DNA from: JACPYM01 sp031423495
Lineage (GTDB): Bacteria > Acidobacteriota > Blastocatellia > RBC074
NCBI GenBank assembly: GCA_031423495.1
Contig: JANPFP010000072.1
Coordinates: 7,971-71,970 of the forward strand
Direction: 5' to 3'
Length of the DNA stretch: 64,000 bases
The notes beneath the pieces were generated by a model that saw only the letters and a program-made list of their open reading frames with translations, was not told the origin of the DNA and ran no database searches. The translations under genes and the position numbers were made by a program. Shown piece by piece: positions 17,065 through 26,649 of this stretch. Every line of letters begins with the position of its first letter. Position 1 is the first letter of the stretch.

Positions 17065-17450
17065 AGCCAGCCTCCCATTTCCAACACTTCATCGGGTTTG
17101 GGTAGGTAAGTGACGAAAGCATCAGGGCAACCCACTGCTTTGGCTGCTTCGTGCGTGGCGCGAAACGTTGCGCCAGTGCTGATGAGTTGTTGGCCTACCA
17201 GCGCCACATACTGGCCGCCGTAGCTCTCCGCATTGGCCTTCAACCACGTCATCTGTTCCTGACGGCGGCTTTCCCGCGTAATCGCAAGCGGCTGCACGAA
17301 TGCAGGTGTGGATGCAGGCGCGCCGTTTTCCGGCGTGACGTTTTCGCCCAACAGCGTCACCAGCACACGACGCGGCGCAGTGACGCGCAAGGGTTCCAGC
17401 AACCGAATGACGCCGTTAATATCTATTTCCGCTTCGATGGTCTGTAACAT
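17061..17450 (-). CDS. DUF5678-type protein with antitoxin-like N terminus
   Basis: 129 residues from the ATG at 17450, preceded by AAGGAG; the upstream open frame is excluded. The N-terminal ~30 residues (IDINGVIRLLEPLRVTAPRRVLVTLL) resemble short beta-rich segments found at the start of DUF104/AbrB-type antitoxins. The C-terminal part (WLKANAESYGGQYVALVGQQLI, then FVTYLPKPDE) has the DUF5678 signature. The 4-bp overlap with the retropepsin-like gene suggests the two products work together, perhaps as substrate or regulator and protease. That role is inference. Confidence 0.65.
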   Translation of the reverse strand: MLQTIEAEIDINGVIRLLEPLRVTAPRRVLVTLLGENVTPENGAPASTPAFVQPLAITRESRRQEQMTWLKANAESYGGQYVALVGQQLISTGATFRATHEAAKAVGCPDAFVTYLPKPDEVLEMGGWL

Positions 17451-17474
17451 AAATTTTGCTCCTTGCAGCCCTTT

Positions 17475-17666
17475 GGAGTGCGGTCGGCTTGACGCCGCTT
17501 TTGCTTTTGCTATCGAACCCAATTCGAATCAGCGCGGAAAATCCAAGTCGCTACGATTTGAGTAAAAGCGGATGTTATGCGTTGCGAACGAAAAGCGGCG
17601 GCGAGCCGACCGCACTCCACATGAGTCTCGCGTTGCGAACGAAAAGCGGCGTCGAGCCGACCGCAT
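17475..17666. repeat. PAL2 palindrome with an extra right arm
   Basis: Left arm 17475-17502 (GGAGTGCGGTCGGCTTGACG...) and right arm 17591-17618 are inverted repeats with 2 mismatches in 28. A second copy of the right arm with its flank (GCGTTGCGAACGAAAAGCGG...) follows at 17630-17665. The element lies at the 3' end of the kinase gene and supplies that gene's last codons. Confidence 0.85.
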
Positions 17667-20186
17667 CACCTCCACCGCCATCAGCTTCCCGTCAGCGGAA
17701 AGGTAGTACAACTCCTTGCCATCGCTCCGCCACCACGGCTGACTGCCGCCATTGGCCGAAATCTGCCACTTGCCACCCGAAGCGGGAAAGGTCTGCACGT
17801 ACACCTCGGGTCTTCCCTGATCGTCTGACAGGTAAGCGATCCAGCGCCCGTCGGGCGAGAAACGCCCATGGGTCTCGATGAACAGCGTCTGCCAAAACAG
17901 CGACGGCTGGCTGTTTCTCGCAAGCGGCAGCGCCCACAAATCCTGTCCCGTTTTCGGATCAACCCGAGTGTAAAGGAGGAAGCGGCCGTCCGCCGACCAA
18001 CTGCCGGGGCGGATGGAAACGTCTTCTTTGTGCAGCAACTCTTCCTGCCCGACGCCGCTCGCCAGCTTTTGGTAAATCTGAAAAGCCCCGTCTCGACTCG
18101 CACCCCAGGCGATGCGGCTGCCATCGGGCGACCAGACCGGATAGCGATCATCGCCCGGATCGAAGGTCAGCCGCGAACCGGCACCCCGCGCGAGGTCTAT
18201 CACGTAGATGTCCAGGGTTCGGGTCTGCGGATCACGCCGTGCCGCCGCGACCCGTTTCCCGTCGGGTGCCAGCCGGGGATATTCATACTCGCCCGCTGGC
18301 CCGACCGCGCCGAGCGGCTTGCCCGCGCGATCCACCCAGGTCAGTTGCTGAGTGTCGGTGAGAGCATTCGAATCACAGGCCAGGCTGCCATTGTCGGACA
18401 CGGAAAAGTGCCCTCTTATGGGGTCGCCGGCGACTCTTACCTTGTCCGCGAGCACGAAGGACTCACCCGTGAGTTTCAGGCTGCCGGCATCGAAGGGTGC
18501 GGCGAGCAAGGCTCCGGCGTGCGCAAACAGCAGATGACCGTTGGCATAACGCGCCTGTGAATCCGCCGCCAGCAGGCGCGTTGTCTCCTGGCTGTCGAGC
18601 GCGGCAAGATGAATTTCCGCCGTCCCCTGTGTGGGCGTTCTGCGAACGAGGAAATGGCGACCGTCAGGTAAAAAGACAGGCCAGCGGTAAAGCCCCGGCT
18701 GGTCTGGTTTCAGCACGGGCGATGGCTCGCCGCCCGTCGCCGGGACGCGATACATCCCTGCGAAGCCAGAGAAGAGAATGACACCGTCGCGATTCCATGT
18801 GCCGCCGACTATCTGGGCGACGTCTGCCGGCAACTTGCACAGCGTTTGTGGCGCGCCGCCCGCCAGATCAAGCTTCTTAAGTTCGCCCCCAGCGGCGAAA
18901 CCAATCAAACGGCTGTCCGGCGACCAGAAAGGAAGGCCTAAAAAAACGCCCTCCGTGCCGGGCAGCGGTTGCGCCGTGAGCGAACCCAGCGGACGCAGCC
19001 AGAGACTGCGCTTGCCCTCTACGCTCGCAACGAAAACCAGATGGCGGCCATCGGGGGAAAGCTCCGGTGCCTCAATGGCCGTAGCCTTCTCCGGCGCGGC
19101 GATGGTAAAGCGCGCGGCGACTGGCGCAGCGGGCGGCGACTGGCGCAGATACTTCACGGCGAAGGGCAATGAAACCAGCGAGACCAGCAGCAAGACCGCC
19201 GCCAGCCACGCGAGGCGTTCGCGCCCCGCTGGGTACGCACGCGTCCCCGCGTGCTGACTTGGCAATGCGTCACTTGGCGTCACAGCGTCACCTGACAAAG
19301 AGTTGCCCGCGAGGGCGCGGGCGTACCCAGCCGACGTCATCGCTTCCAACGCAAAACCTAAATCGCTCGTTGATTGAAACCGCCGCTCCGGTTTCTTTTC
19401 CAAACAACGCCGCACGATCTTGTCGAGCGCAGGCGAAATCTTCGCGTTTGTCTCGCTCAACTCCGCTGGCTCGTCTTTCAAGATCGCATTCATCAACTCG
19501 ACCATTGAATCGCCCGCGAACGTGCGTTGCCCCGAAAGCATTTCGTGCAGGATGATCCCGAAGCTGAAGATGTCGGAACGATGATCGGCCTCCTGCCCAC
19601 GAACTTGCTCCGGCGACATATAGCCAACCGTACCCATAATTACACCAGGATTGGTGAGCGGTTTCATCGTCGGCGCTTCCGAATCCACCGCGCCTGTCAG
19701 CTTCTGCGGCTTCAACTTCGCCAAACCGAAATCCAGAATCTTGACGCGCCCGTCTTTGGTGACGAACAGGTTTTCGGGTTTCAGGTCACGATGCACGATG
19801 CCTTTGTCGTGCGCGGCTGCGAGTCCGTCGGCAATTTGCCGCGCGTACTCAATCGCTTTTTTCGGAGCGATTGCGCCTTCGTTCAATTGTGCGCGCAGTT
19901 CTTCGCCGTCGAGCAATTCTTCAACAATGAATGGCTGCCCTTCGTGTGTGCCGATGTCGTGAACGGTCAAAATGTTCGGGTGATTCAGCGCCGACGTAGC
20001 GCGCGCTTCCTGCTCGAAACGTTTGAGCCGCTCAACATCGTGCGCAAAATCGGCGGGCAGGAATTTAATCGCTACCTCACGATCAAGCCGCGTGTCTTGG
20101 GCGCGATAGACTTCGCCCATGCCACCTGTGCCCAATAGCGCAAGCACCTCGTAAGGCCCGATCTGCCTTCCAGCGGAAATTGCCAT
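17529..20186 (-). CDS. Ser/Thr protein kinase with TolB-like propeller, C terminus replaced by repeat DNA
   Basis: 885 residues. The Hanks-type kinase domain is at about 11-275, with GTGGMGEVY (P-loop), AIKFLP (ATP Lys), HRDLKPEN and DFGLAKL. One membrane helix lies near 326-348, followed by an extracytoplasmic PD40/TolB-type beta-propeller (repeated LSPDGRHLVF, WSPDSRLIGF, FSPDGRWIAYLS motifs). This is a typical acidobacterial receptor-like kinase: the sensor is in the periplasm and the kinase in the cytoplasm. The last ~45 residues (from about 841) are translated from a PAL2 palindrome and read RSARRRFSFAT twice, so the final propeller strands seem to have been lost. AGGAATC precedes the ATG. 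Confidence 0.9.
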   Translation of the reverse strand: MAISAGRQIGPYEVLALLGTGGMGEVYRAQDTRLDREVAIKFLPADFAHDVERLKRFEQEARATSALNHPNILTVHDIGTHEGQPFIVEELLDGEELRAQLNEGAIAPKKAIEYARQIADGLAAAHDKGIVHRDLKPENLFVTKDGRVKILDFGLAKLKPQKLTGAVDSEAPTMKPLTNPGVIMGTVGYMSPEQVRGQEADHRSDIFSFGIILHEMLSGQRTFAGDSMVELMNAILKDEPAELSETNAKISPALDKIVRRCLEKKPERRFQSTSDLGFALEAMTSAGYARALAGNSLSGDAVTPSDALPSQHAGTRAYPAGRERLAWLAAVLLLVSLVSLPFAVKYLRQSPPAAPVAARFTIAAPEKATAIEAPELSPDGRHLVFVASVEGKRSLWLRPLGSLTAQPLPGTEGVFLGLPFWSPDSRLIGFAAGGELKKLDLAGGAPQTLCKLPADVAQIVGGTWNRDGVILFSGFAGMYRVPATGGEPSPVLKPDQPGLYRWPVFLPDGRHFLVRRTPTQGTAEIHLAALDSQETTRLLAADSQARYANGHLLFAHAGALLAAPFDAGSLKLTGESFVLADKVRVAGDPIRGHFSVSDNGSLACDSNALTDTQQLTWVDRAGKPLGAVGPAGEYEYPRLAPDGKRVAAARRDPQTRTLDIYVIDLARGAGSRLTFDPGDDRYPVWSPDGSRIAWGASRDGAFQIYQKLASGVGQEELLHKEDVSIRPGSWSADGRFLLYTRVDPKTGQDLWALPLARNSQPSLFWQTLFIETHGRFSPDGRWIAYLSDDQGRPEVYVQTFPASGGKWQISANGGSQPWWRSDGKELYYLSADGKLMAVEVMRSARRRFSFATRDSCGVRSARRRFSFATHNIRFYSNRSDLDFPR

Positions 20187-20276
20187 GAATTGATTCCTGT
20201 ATGTGGGATGAATAACGCGCGTGCAGTCTAAAGCAAAATATCTAACATTGGCGAGGTTGCGCTACCGTGATTGGAG

Positions 20277-21398
<1,122 letters not shown>

Positions 21399-21638
21399 CG
21401 TGGTCTGAACCCCTTCGAGATGTTGGTAATTAGTGAATTGCGTTGTGATAGCAATAGAAACCGCTTGAATGCAACGGATATTCTGAGAAAAGCGTTAGGC
21501 TGTCAATTACACCAACAGCAAGGTTTATTCATCCTTCGCGCTGCGGCTTTTGCCAAGGATATGGTTTGTGTTACTTTCCCTGCCTACTCCGCGCCAACAC
21601 CCAAACATCATTTTAGAAAGGCTAGCAAAAATACTTTT

Positions 21639-22835
21639 ATGGCAAAGCTCTCGATTCGTGACCTTGAACTGCAAGGCAAGCGCGTATTCATTCGCGTAGA
21701 TTTCAACGTACCCATCGAAAACGGCGAGGTCACTGATGCGACCCGCATCACGTCGGCGATTCCTACGATTCAATACGCGATGGATAAAGGCGCGCGCATT
21801 GTGCTGGCGTCGCACCTCGGTCGTCCGAAAGGCAAACGCAATCCGACCTATTCGCTCAAACCGGTCGCAGCGTATTTATCCAAGCTGCTCGATAAACCCG
21901 TCGCCTTCGCCAACGATTGCATCGGCGAAGAAGCCGCCAGCGTCGTCAACGCGCTGAAAGACGGCGAGATTGCCGTACTCGAAAACCTGCGCTTTTACGC
22001 CGAAGAAGAAGGCAACGACGCGGGCTTCGCCGAAAAGCTGGCGAGCCTGTGCGACGTTTATGTGAATGACGCATTCGGCACGGCACATCGCGCGCACGCT
22101 TCGACCGAAGGCATGACGAAATTCGTCAGTCAGGCGGCGGCAGGTTTTTTGATGGAAAAAGAATTGCGCTACTTGATCGGCGCGTTGAGCGAACCGGCGC
22201 GTCCGTTCGTAGTGATTCTCGGCGGCGCGAAAGTGTCCGACAAAATTCAAGTCATCGAAAACCTGCTGAAATCAGCTGATACGATTTTGATCGGCGGCGC
22301 GATGGCGTATACATTTTTGAAAGCGCGCGGCCTCGAAATCGGCAAGTCACTCGTCGAACTCGACAAGACTGACCTCGCCGCCAGCCTCGAAATCAAAGCC
22401 AAAGCGGGCAACGTCAACTTGCTATTGCCTACTGATCACGTTATCGCGGGCGGCGTAGCTGACGGCGCGAATGCTGTGACCGTGAGCGTCACCGAAACGC
22501 CCGCCGACAAGATGGGTTTGGACATCGGCGCGGTGTCGCAAGCGGCTTATGCTGAAATCATCAGCCAGGCCAAGACGATCATCTGGAATGGCCCGATGGG
22601 CTTGTTCGAGAAAACGCCTTTCGATCAGGGTACGCGTGCGGTGGCGCACGCCGTGGCGGATGCGACTGAGAAAAACAATGCGACTTCGATCATCGGCGGC
22701 GGCGATAGCGTAGCCGCTATTCACGAAACCGGTTTGGCCGATAAGGTCACGCACATTTCGACGGGCGGCGGCGCTACGTTGGAATTGCTGGCGGGCGATG
22801 TCTTGCCGGGCGTCGCGGCGCTCACCGAAAAGTAA
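21639..22835 (+). CDS. pgk: phosphoglycerate kinase
   Basis: 398 residues from the ATG at 21639 (MAKLSIRDLELQGKR); the frame is open far upstream but that part has no PGK similarity and runs into the oxidoreductase gene. Typical blocks are RVDFNVP near the N terminus, HLGRPKG, VNDAFGTAHRAHAS, GGAKVSDKI at the domain hinge, and GGGDSVAA near the C terminus. It transfers phosphate between 1,3-bisphosphoglycerate and ADP in glycolysis. It heads the pgk-tpiA-secG block; tpiA starts 29 nt after its stop. Confidence 0.97.
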   Translation: MAKLSIRDLELQGKRVFIRVDFNVPIENGEVTDATRITSAIPTIQYAMDKGARIVLASHLGRPKGKRNPTYSLKPVAAYLSKLLDKPVAFANDCIGEEAASVVNALKDGEIAVLENLRFYAEEEGNDAGFAEKLASLCDVYVNDAFGTAHRAHASTEGMTKFVSQAAAGFLMEKELRYLIGALSEPARPFVVILGGAKVSDKIQVIENLLKSADTILIGGAMAYTFLKARGLEIGKSLVELDKTDLAASLEIKAKAGNVNLLLPTDHVIAGGVADGANAVTVSVTETPADKMGLDIGAVSQAAYAEIISQAKTIIWNGPMGLFEKTPFDQGTRAVAHAVADATEKNNATSIIGGGDSVAAIHETGLADKVTHISTGGGATLELLAGDVLPGVAALTEK

Positions 22836-22864
22836 ACTTATCCACAAGCAAAAAATAACAAACT

Positions 22865-23623
22865 ATGAGAAAACCTGTAATTGCTGGTAACTGGAAGATG
22901 TTCAAACTCATGAGCGAAGCGACCGCTACCGCACTCGCGCTGAAACCGCTGGTCGCCAACGCCAATCATTGCGAAGTCGTGATCGCGCCCGTTTATACCG
23001 CGCTCAAATCCGTCGCCGATAAACTCGAAGGCTCAAATATTCATGTCGCGGCGCAAGACGTTTCCTCCGAAACCAAACACGGCGCGCATACCGGCGAAGT
23101 ATGTGGCGACATGGTTAAAGACGCAGGCGCTTCACACGTCATCGTCGGCCATTCCGAACGCCGTACTTTTTATAACGACACCGACGCGAGCGTAAATCGC
23201 AAGACCCGCGCAGCCTTGCAGTTCGGCCTGACGCCAATTCTCTGCATCGGCGAAACTCTCGAAGAACGAGATCGCGGCGATGCGCAAACCATCGTGGCTA
23301 CACAACTCAGCGGAAGTTTGGCAGAGTTGACAGCATCTGACCTCACCCATATTATTCTAGCTTACGAACCGGTATGGGCAATTGGCACAGGACGCACTGC
23401 AACCCCTGCACAAGCACAAGAAATGCACGCTTTCATACGGCAATGGCTCTCTGAAAAATTCGGCGCGACGGCCTCTAACGAGATGCGAACTCTTTATGGC
23501 GGCAGCGTCAAACCCGAAAACATCGCCGACCTTATGCGTGAAGCCGACATTGACGGCGCGCTCGTAGGCGGTGCGAGTTTAGAGGCCGAAAATTTTGCAC
23601 GTATCGTCAATTACAACCGGTAA
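22865..23623 (+). CDS. tpiA: triosephosphate isomerase
   Basis: 252 residues, full length. Active-site elements are visible in order: GNWKMFK (Asn and Lys) near residue 8, IVGHSERR (His) near 95, and AYEPVWAIGTG (Glu and loop 6) near 165, followed by the phosphate-binding YGGSVKPEN and GALVGGASL. It interconverts dihydroxyacetone phosphate and glyceraldehyde-3-phosphate. It sits between pgk and secG in an arrangement conserved in many bacteria. Confidence 0.97.
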   Translation: MRKPVIAGNWKMFKLMSEATATALALKPLVANANHCEVVIAPVYTALKSVADKLEGSNIHVAAQDVSSETKHGAHTGEVCGDMVKDAGASHVIVGHSERRTFYNDTDASVNRKTRAALQFGLTPILCIGETLEERDRGDAQTIVATQLSGSLAELTASDLTHIILAYEPVWAIGTGRTATPAQAQEMHAFIRQWLSEKFGATASNEMRTLYGGSVKPENIADLMREADIDGALVGGASLEAENFARIVNYNR

Positions 23624-23661
23624 GCCAAGTTTCAATTCACAAGTTTAGGTAGGTAATTCCT

Positions 23662-24210
23662 TTGTTCATCTTAGTGTTTGCACTAAAAATTCTTTTCGTG
23701 CTGGTCTGTCTTCTGTTGATCGGAGCAGTTCTTTTGCAATCAGGTAAAGGTGGCGATCCGGCGGCAGCTTTTGGTGGTGCCGGTGCGCAATCGGCCTTTG
23801 GGCCGCGTGGCGCAGCCAAACCTCTCGAAAAAGCGACCATCTATCTGGCGCTAACTTTTATGGGATTGGCGCTCCTGTTTTCGCTGCCCGGTTTTAACGG
23901 TAGCTATTCGGTAGTTCGCTCTGGTGCAGCACCTGCGGCAACGCCCGTAACGGCTCCAAGCCCAGCGGCTTCGCCTGTGGCATCTGCTTCCCCTCAAGTA
24001 GTGCCTCCGGCGACAGCAATAAGTCCTAAGGCTGGCGAAGCCAAAGTCGGCGACAAAAAAATTGAGGAAGCCAAGCCTACTGACAAGGCGGACGTGAAGG
24101 ATACGATTAAAGCGCTGGGCACTGGCCTGAAAGATGCAGCTAAAGACGCTAAAGCAGAACTAAAAGAAGCGGTCAAAGAAGTTAAAGAAGCCGCCCCTAA
24201 AAAAAACTGA
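23662..24210 (+). CDS. secG: preprotein translocase subunit SecG, long C-terminal tail
   Basis: 182 residues with a TTG start preceded by AGGTAGG. Two membrane helices (about 2-22 and 55-75) flank the conserved LLQSGKGGDPAAAFGG and FG..G loop, which is diagnostic of SecG, the accessory subunit of the SecYEG channel. Beyond residue ~90 the chain is an Ala/Pro then Lys/Glu/Ala-rich low-complexity tail, so the protein is more than twice the usual length of SecG. The tail is predicted to be disordered or helical, and its role is unknown. The tRNA-Leu gene follows 39 nt downstream. Confidence 0.9.
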   Translation: MFILVFALKILFVLVCLLLIGAVLLQSGKGGDPAAAFGGAGAQSAFGPRGAAKPLEKATIYLALTFMGLALLFSLPGFNGSYSVVRSGAAPAATPVTAPSPAASPVASASPQVVPPATAISPKAGEAKVGDKKIEEAKPTDKADVKDTIKALGTGLKDAAKDAKAELKEAVKEVKEAAPKKN

Positions 24211-24249
24211 AGCTGCTCAATTGACAACTCGTTTTACATTTTTGCCCGA

Positions 24250-24333
<84 letters not shown>

Positions 24334-24375
24334 AAAGCCTCAGTTATTTCTCTAAATGGCTGAGGCTTTGTTTTT
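24334..24375 (+). terminator. rho-independent terminator after tRNA-Leu
   Basis: AAAGCCTCAG (24334-24343) pairs perfectly with CTGAGGCTTT (24360-24369), followed by GTTTTT. It would end the secG-tRNA transcript. Confidence 0.85.
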
Positions 24376-24895
24376 GTCAGTGGGAGTTCATAGTAGCGTA
24401 GCTTTTTAATCGCCCCCTAGGACGGATTATTTTCTTATAGTAGGCCGGCATTTTAGTGCCAAAGCCGCTAACTAAGAACACAATAAGACGCCCTTCTTTG
24501 ACACTATAGCGCCATATGCGTATAGTGCTACCGTCGGTGCCGATGGCCTTGGATGTCCTCCCCCCTTTCTATATAGAGGACGATGCTTCACCTCGCTGAT
24601 TTACTGTGTCCTAACAAGAATTGGTTATGGCCTGGAGTGACTCCATAACAGGGCGAACTCCCACTTACTGTGTTATACCCGCTCCCATCTCAAAAACACA
24701 AAGGCTTAATGGCTTTATGCATCGCTGTTCTATTGCTTGTGTGAGTCAAGCAAGGACAGGCAGGCGATTATCTGGTGAGTTGTGGAGTGACAGGCGATTT
24801 AACTTTACCGATGAATCAGAACAGTCTTTTCTTAACCAATCGCTGTAACAGCAGCGAATCTGTAAGTTTTTTTACGAGAGACTTAAATATAAGTT
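24376..24895 (+). other. non-coding 0.5-kb leader before the polysaccharide locus
   Basis: No convincing gene was found here. A small palindrome CACTATA...TATAGTG (24501-24526, 7-bp arms) and a short GGCA/TGCC hairpin are present. A 75-codon open frame at 24621-24848 has no recognisable features. No JUMPStart/ops element (GGCGGTAG) was seen. TATAAG lies directly before the ATG of the ABC ATPase gene, but no matching -35 box was found. Confidence 0.4.
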
Positions 24896-25720
24896 ATGTC
24901 TATATCTACAGCTCTAGTAGCAGAGCGAAAAAAGAGCAAGACGGTAGGTATTTTATCTGCCACGAGCAACGTCACAGTGTCACTGGAAACGGTAGTGAGT
25001 TTGGAGGGTGTATCAGTCTCATTTCGCGTTCCTAAAGAAAAAGTAATAAGCCTGAAAGAGTACGTTATTCGCTTTCTCAAAGGACAAACTTTGGCGGAAG
25101 AATTTCAGGCACTCAAAAAAGTTAGCATTGACATCAATCGCGGCGAAATCTTAGGCGTGGTCGGCAGAAACGGGGCTGGTAAAAGCACGTTAATGAAGGT
25201 CATTGCACGAGTGTTAAAACCAAGCGATGGGCGGATCAAAACCACGGGAGACGTTTCCCCTTTGCTGGAATTAGGGGCAGGGTTTCATCCTGATCTGACT
25301 GGGCGCGAAAATATCTTCTTGAACGGCACACTGCTGGGGCATTCCAACGCAAAAATGGAAAGCCGTTTCAACGACATCGTGGATTTCGCTGAACTATGGG
25401 ATTTCATTGATGCACCAATACGAACCTACTCAAGTGGAATGGTCGCGCGCTTAGGATTCGCCACCGCTACCGCATTTCAACCTGACATCTTATTGCTGGA
25501 TGAAGTGCTATCGGTTGGCGATGAGCGATTCCATCAAAAATGCCTGAACCGTATTGAGGAGTTTAAGGCCGCTGGCACCACATTTGTCATCGTGTCGCAT
25601 CAATCTGACTTCATTCGTACCAAATGTGACCGTGCGCTTTGGCTTGACCGCGGAAAAGTAAGACTTATCGGCGAGGCTGAACAAGTGATTGAGAAATATC
25701 AATCTTTTCTTTATAGCTAA
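24896..25720 (+). CDS. polysaccharide ABC transporter ATP-binding protein (Wzt/TagH-like), short form
   Basis: 274 residues. After a ~30-residue N-terminal extension the nucleotide-binding domain shows Walker A GRNGAGKST near residue 94, the family-specific LLELGAGFHPDLTGRENI segment, signature YSSGM, and Walker B DILLLDE. These identify the ATPase of ABC exporters for O-antigen, capsule or teichoic acid. It ends soon after the NBD (IEKYQSFLYS). The C-terminal glycan-binding domain found in Wzt proteins of some O-antigen systems is absent. The permease gene follows. Confidence 0.92.
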   Translation: MSISTALVAERKKSKTVGILSATSNVTVSLETVVSLEGVSVSFRVPKEKVISLKEYVIRFLKGQTLAEEFQALKKVSIDINRGEILGVVGRNGAGKSTLMKVIARVLKPSDGRIKTTGDVSPLLELGAGFHPDLTGRENIFLNGTLLGHSNAKMESRFNDIVDFAELWDFIDAPIRTYSSGMVARLGFATATAFQPDILLLDEVLSVGDERFHQKCLNRIEEFKAAGTTFVIVSHQSDFIRTKCDRALWLDRGKVRLIGEAEQVIEKYQSFLYS

Positions 25721-25762
25721 TCTTATGATTGCTATTACTACACATATCGTCCCACTACGCGT

Positions 25763-26584
25763 ATGAACTCCACTAACGTAACCTACGATTCTGCACAATC
25801 AGAGAACCCTTTTATCTCTGAGCTGAAAGAACTGTTTCGCTACCGCGATTTGGTTCACCAGCTAATTAAACGTAATATTAAAACTCGCTACAAACGGTCT
25901 TTTTTTGGTGTGTTATGGACAATGCTGACACCCGTTTTGATGACCTTGTTATTTTCGCTTATCTTTTCGCAATTTTTCGTTTCGAGCCTGCCTAACTTTT
26001 CGATTTATGTGATGTCAGGTTACATCTGCTGGCTGTTCTTTGTGCAAACTTCATCTTCCGCGATGAGCGAAATTATTTGGGGCGGCACACTGCTTAATCG
26101 AATTTATGTGCCTCCCAGTGCATTTATCGCAACCGCCTTGGGAGCCAGTCTGATTTATCTGGGATTCGCGTTGATGGCCTTGATCGGTTTGATGGCACTT
26201 ACTGGACAGGCTTTTAGCTGGGCCTTGCTATTCTTGCCAGTGTCCTTGCTGATTACTGCCTGTTTTTCGGTAGGCGTAGGCCTTTTGTTAGCTACGCTGG
26301 CGGTGAATTTTCATGACACGCTAGAAATGTGGGGAATCGTGGCGCAAGGGTTATTTTTTTTAACCCCCATTTTTTATCCAGCCACCGCTATTCCTAACCG
26401 CCTCTCTCTAGTGCGCTTGAATCCGGTGTACTACATTATTGAGACGTTTAGATTCCCTTTTTATCACGGCATGCTCGCACCGAAGCATATCATACTAACA
26501 GCAGCACTCTCTGCCATTGTAGCCTTGCTATTAGGTTGGTGGGCATTTACCCGAAAAATTCATCGAACGCCTTACTTGGTTTGA
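25763..26584 (+). CDS. polysaccharide ABC transporter permease (Wzm-like)
   Basis: 273 residues, ABC-2 type membrane protein with six predicted helices. KELFRYRDLVHQLIKRNIKTRYKRSFFGVLW at the N terminus is the usual amphipathic coupling region of Wzm/TagG/KpsM proteins, and FLTPIFYPATAIP near residue 215 is the conserved periplasmic loop. With the preceding ATPase it would export a lipid-linked polysaccharide across the inner membrane. It begins 42 nt after the ATPase gene. Confidence 0.93.
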   Translation: MNSTNVTYDSAQSENPFISELKELFRYRDLVHQLIKRNIKTRYKRSFFGVLWTMLTPVLMTLLFSLIFSQFFVSSLPNFSIYVMSGYICWLFFVQTSSSAMSEIIWGGTLLNRIYVPPSAFIATALGASLIYLGFALMALIGLMALTGQAFSWALLFLPVSLLITACFSVGVGLLLATLAVNFHDTLEMWGIVAQGLFFLTPIFYPATAIPNRLSLVRLNPVYYIIETFRFPFYHGMLAPKHIILTAALSAIVALLLGWWAFTRKIHRTPYLV

Positions 26585-26649
26585 AAACAGACCGGCAGAG
26601 TCCGTAACAACTCCCCAATAGACTCACTTACTTATCTTTACAATTTATT

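Noticed and set aside
19527..20138. 203-codon open frame opposite the kinase domain
   Set aside because: It is the complement of conserved kinase motifs and shows no protein features.
24219..24249. Promoter for tRNA-Leu (TTGACA at 24221)
   Set aside because: A -10 box at the correct distance would fall inside the tRNA; the only TACATT is 8 bp away.
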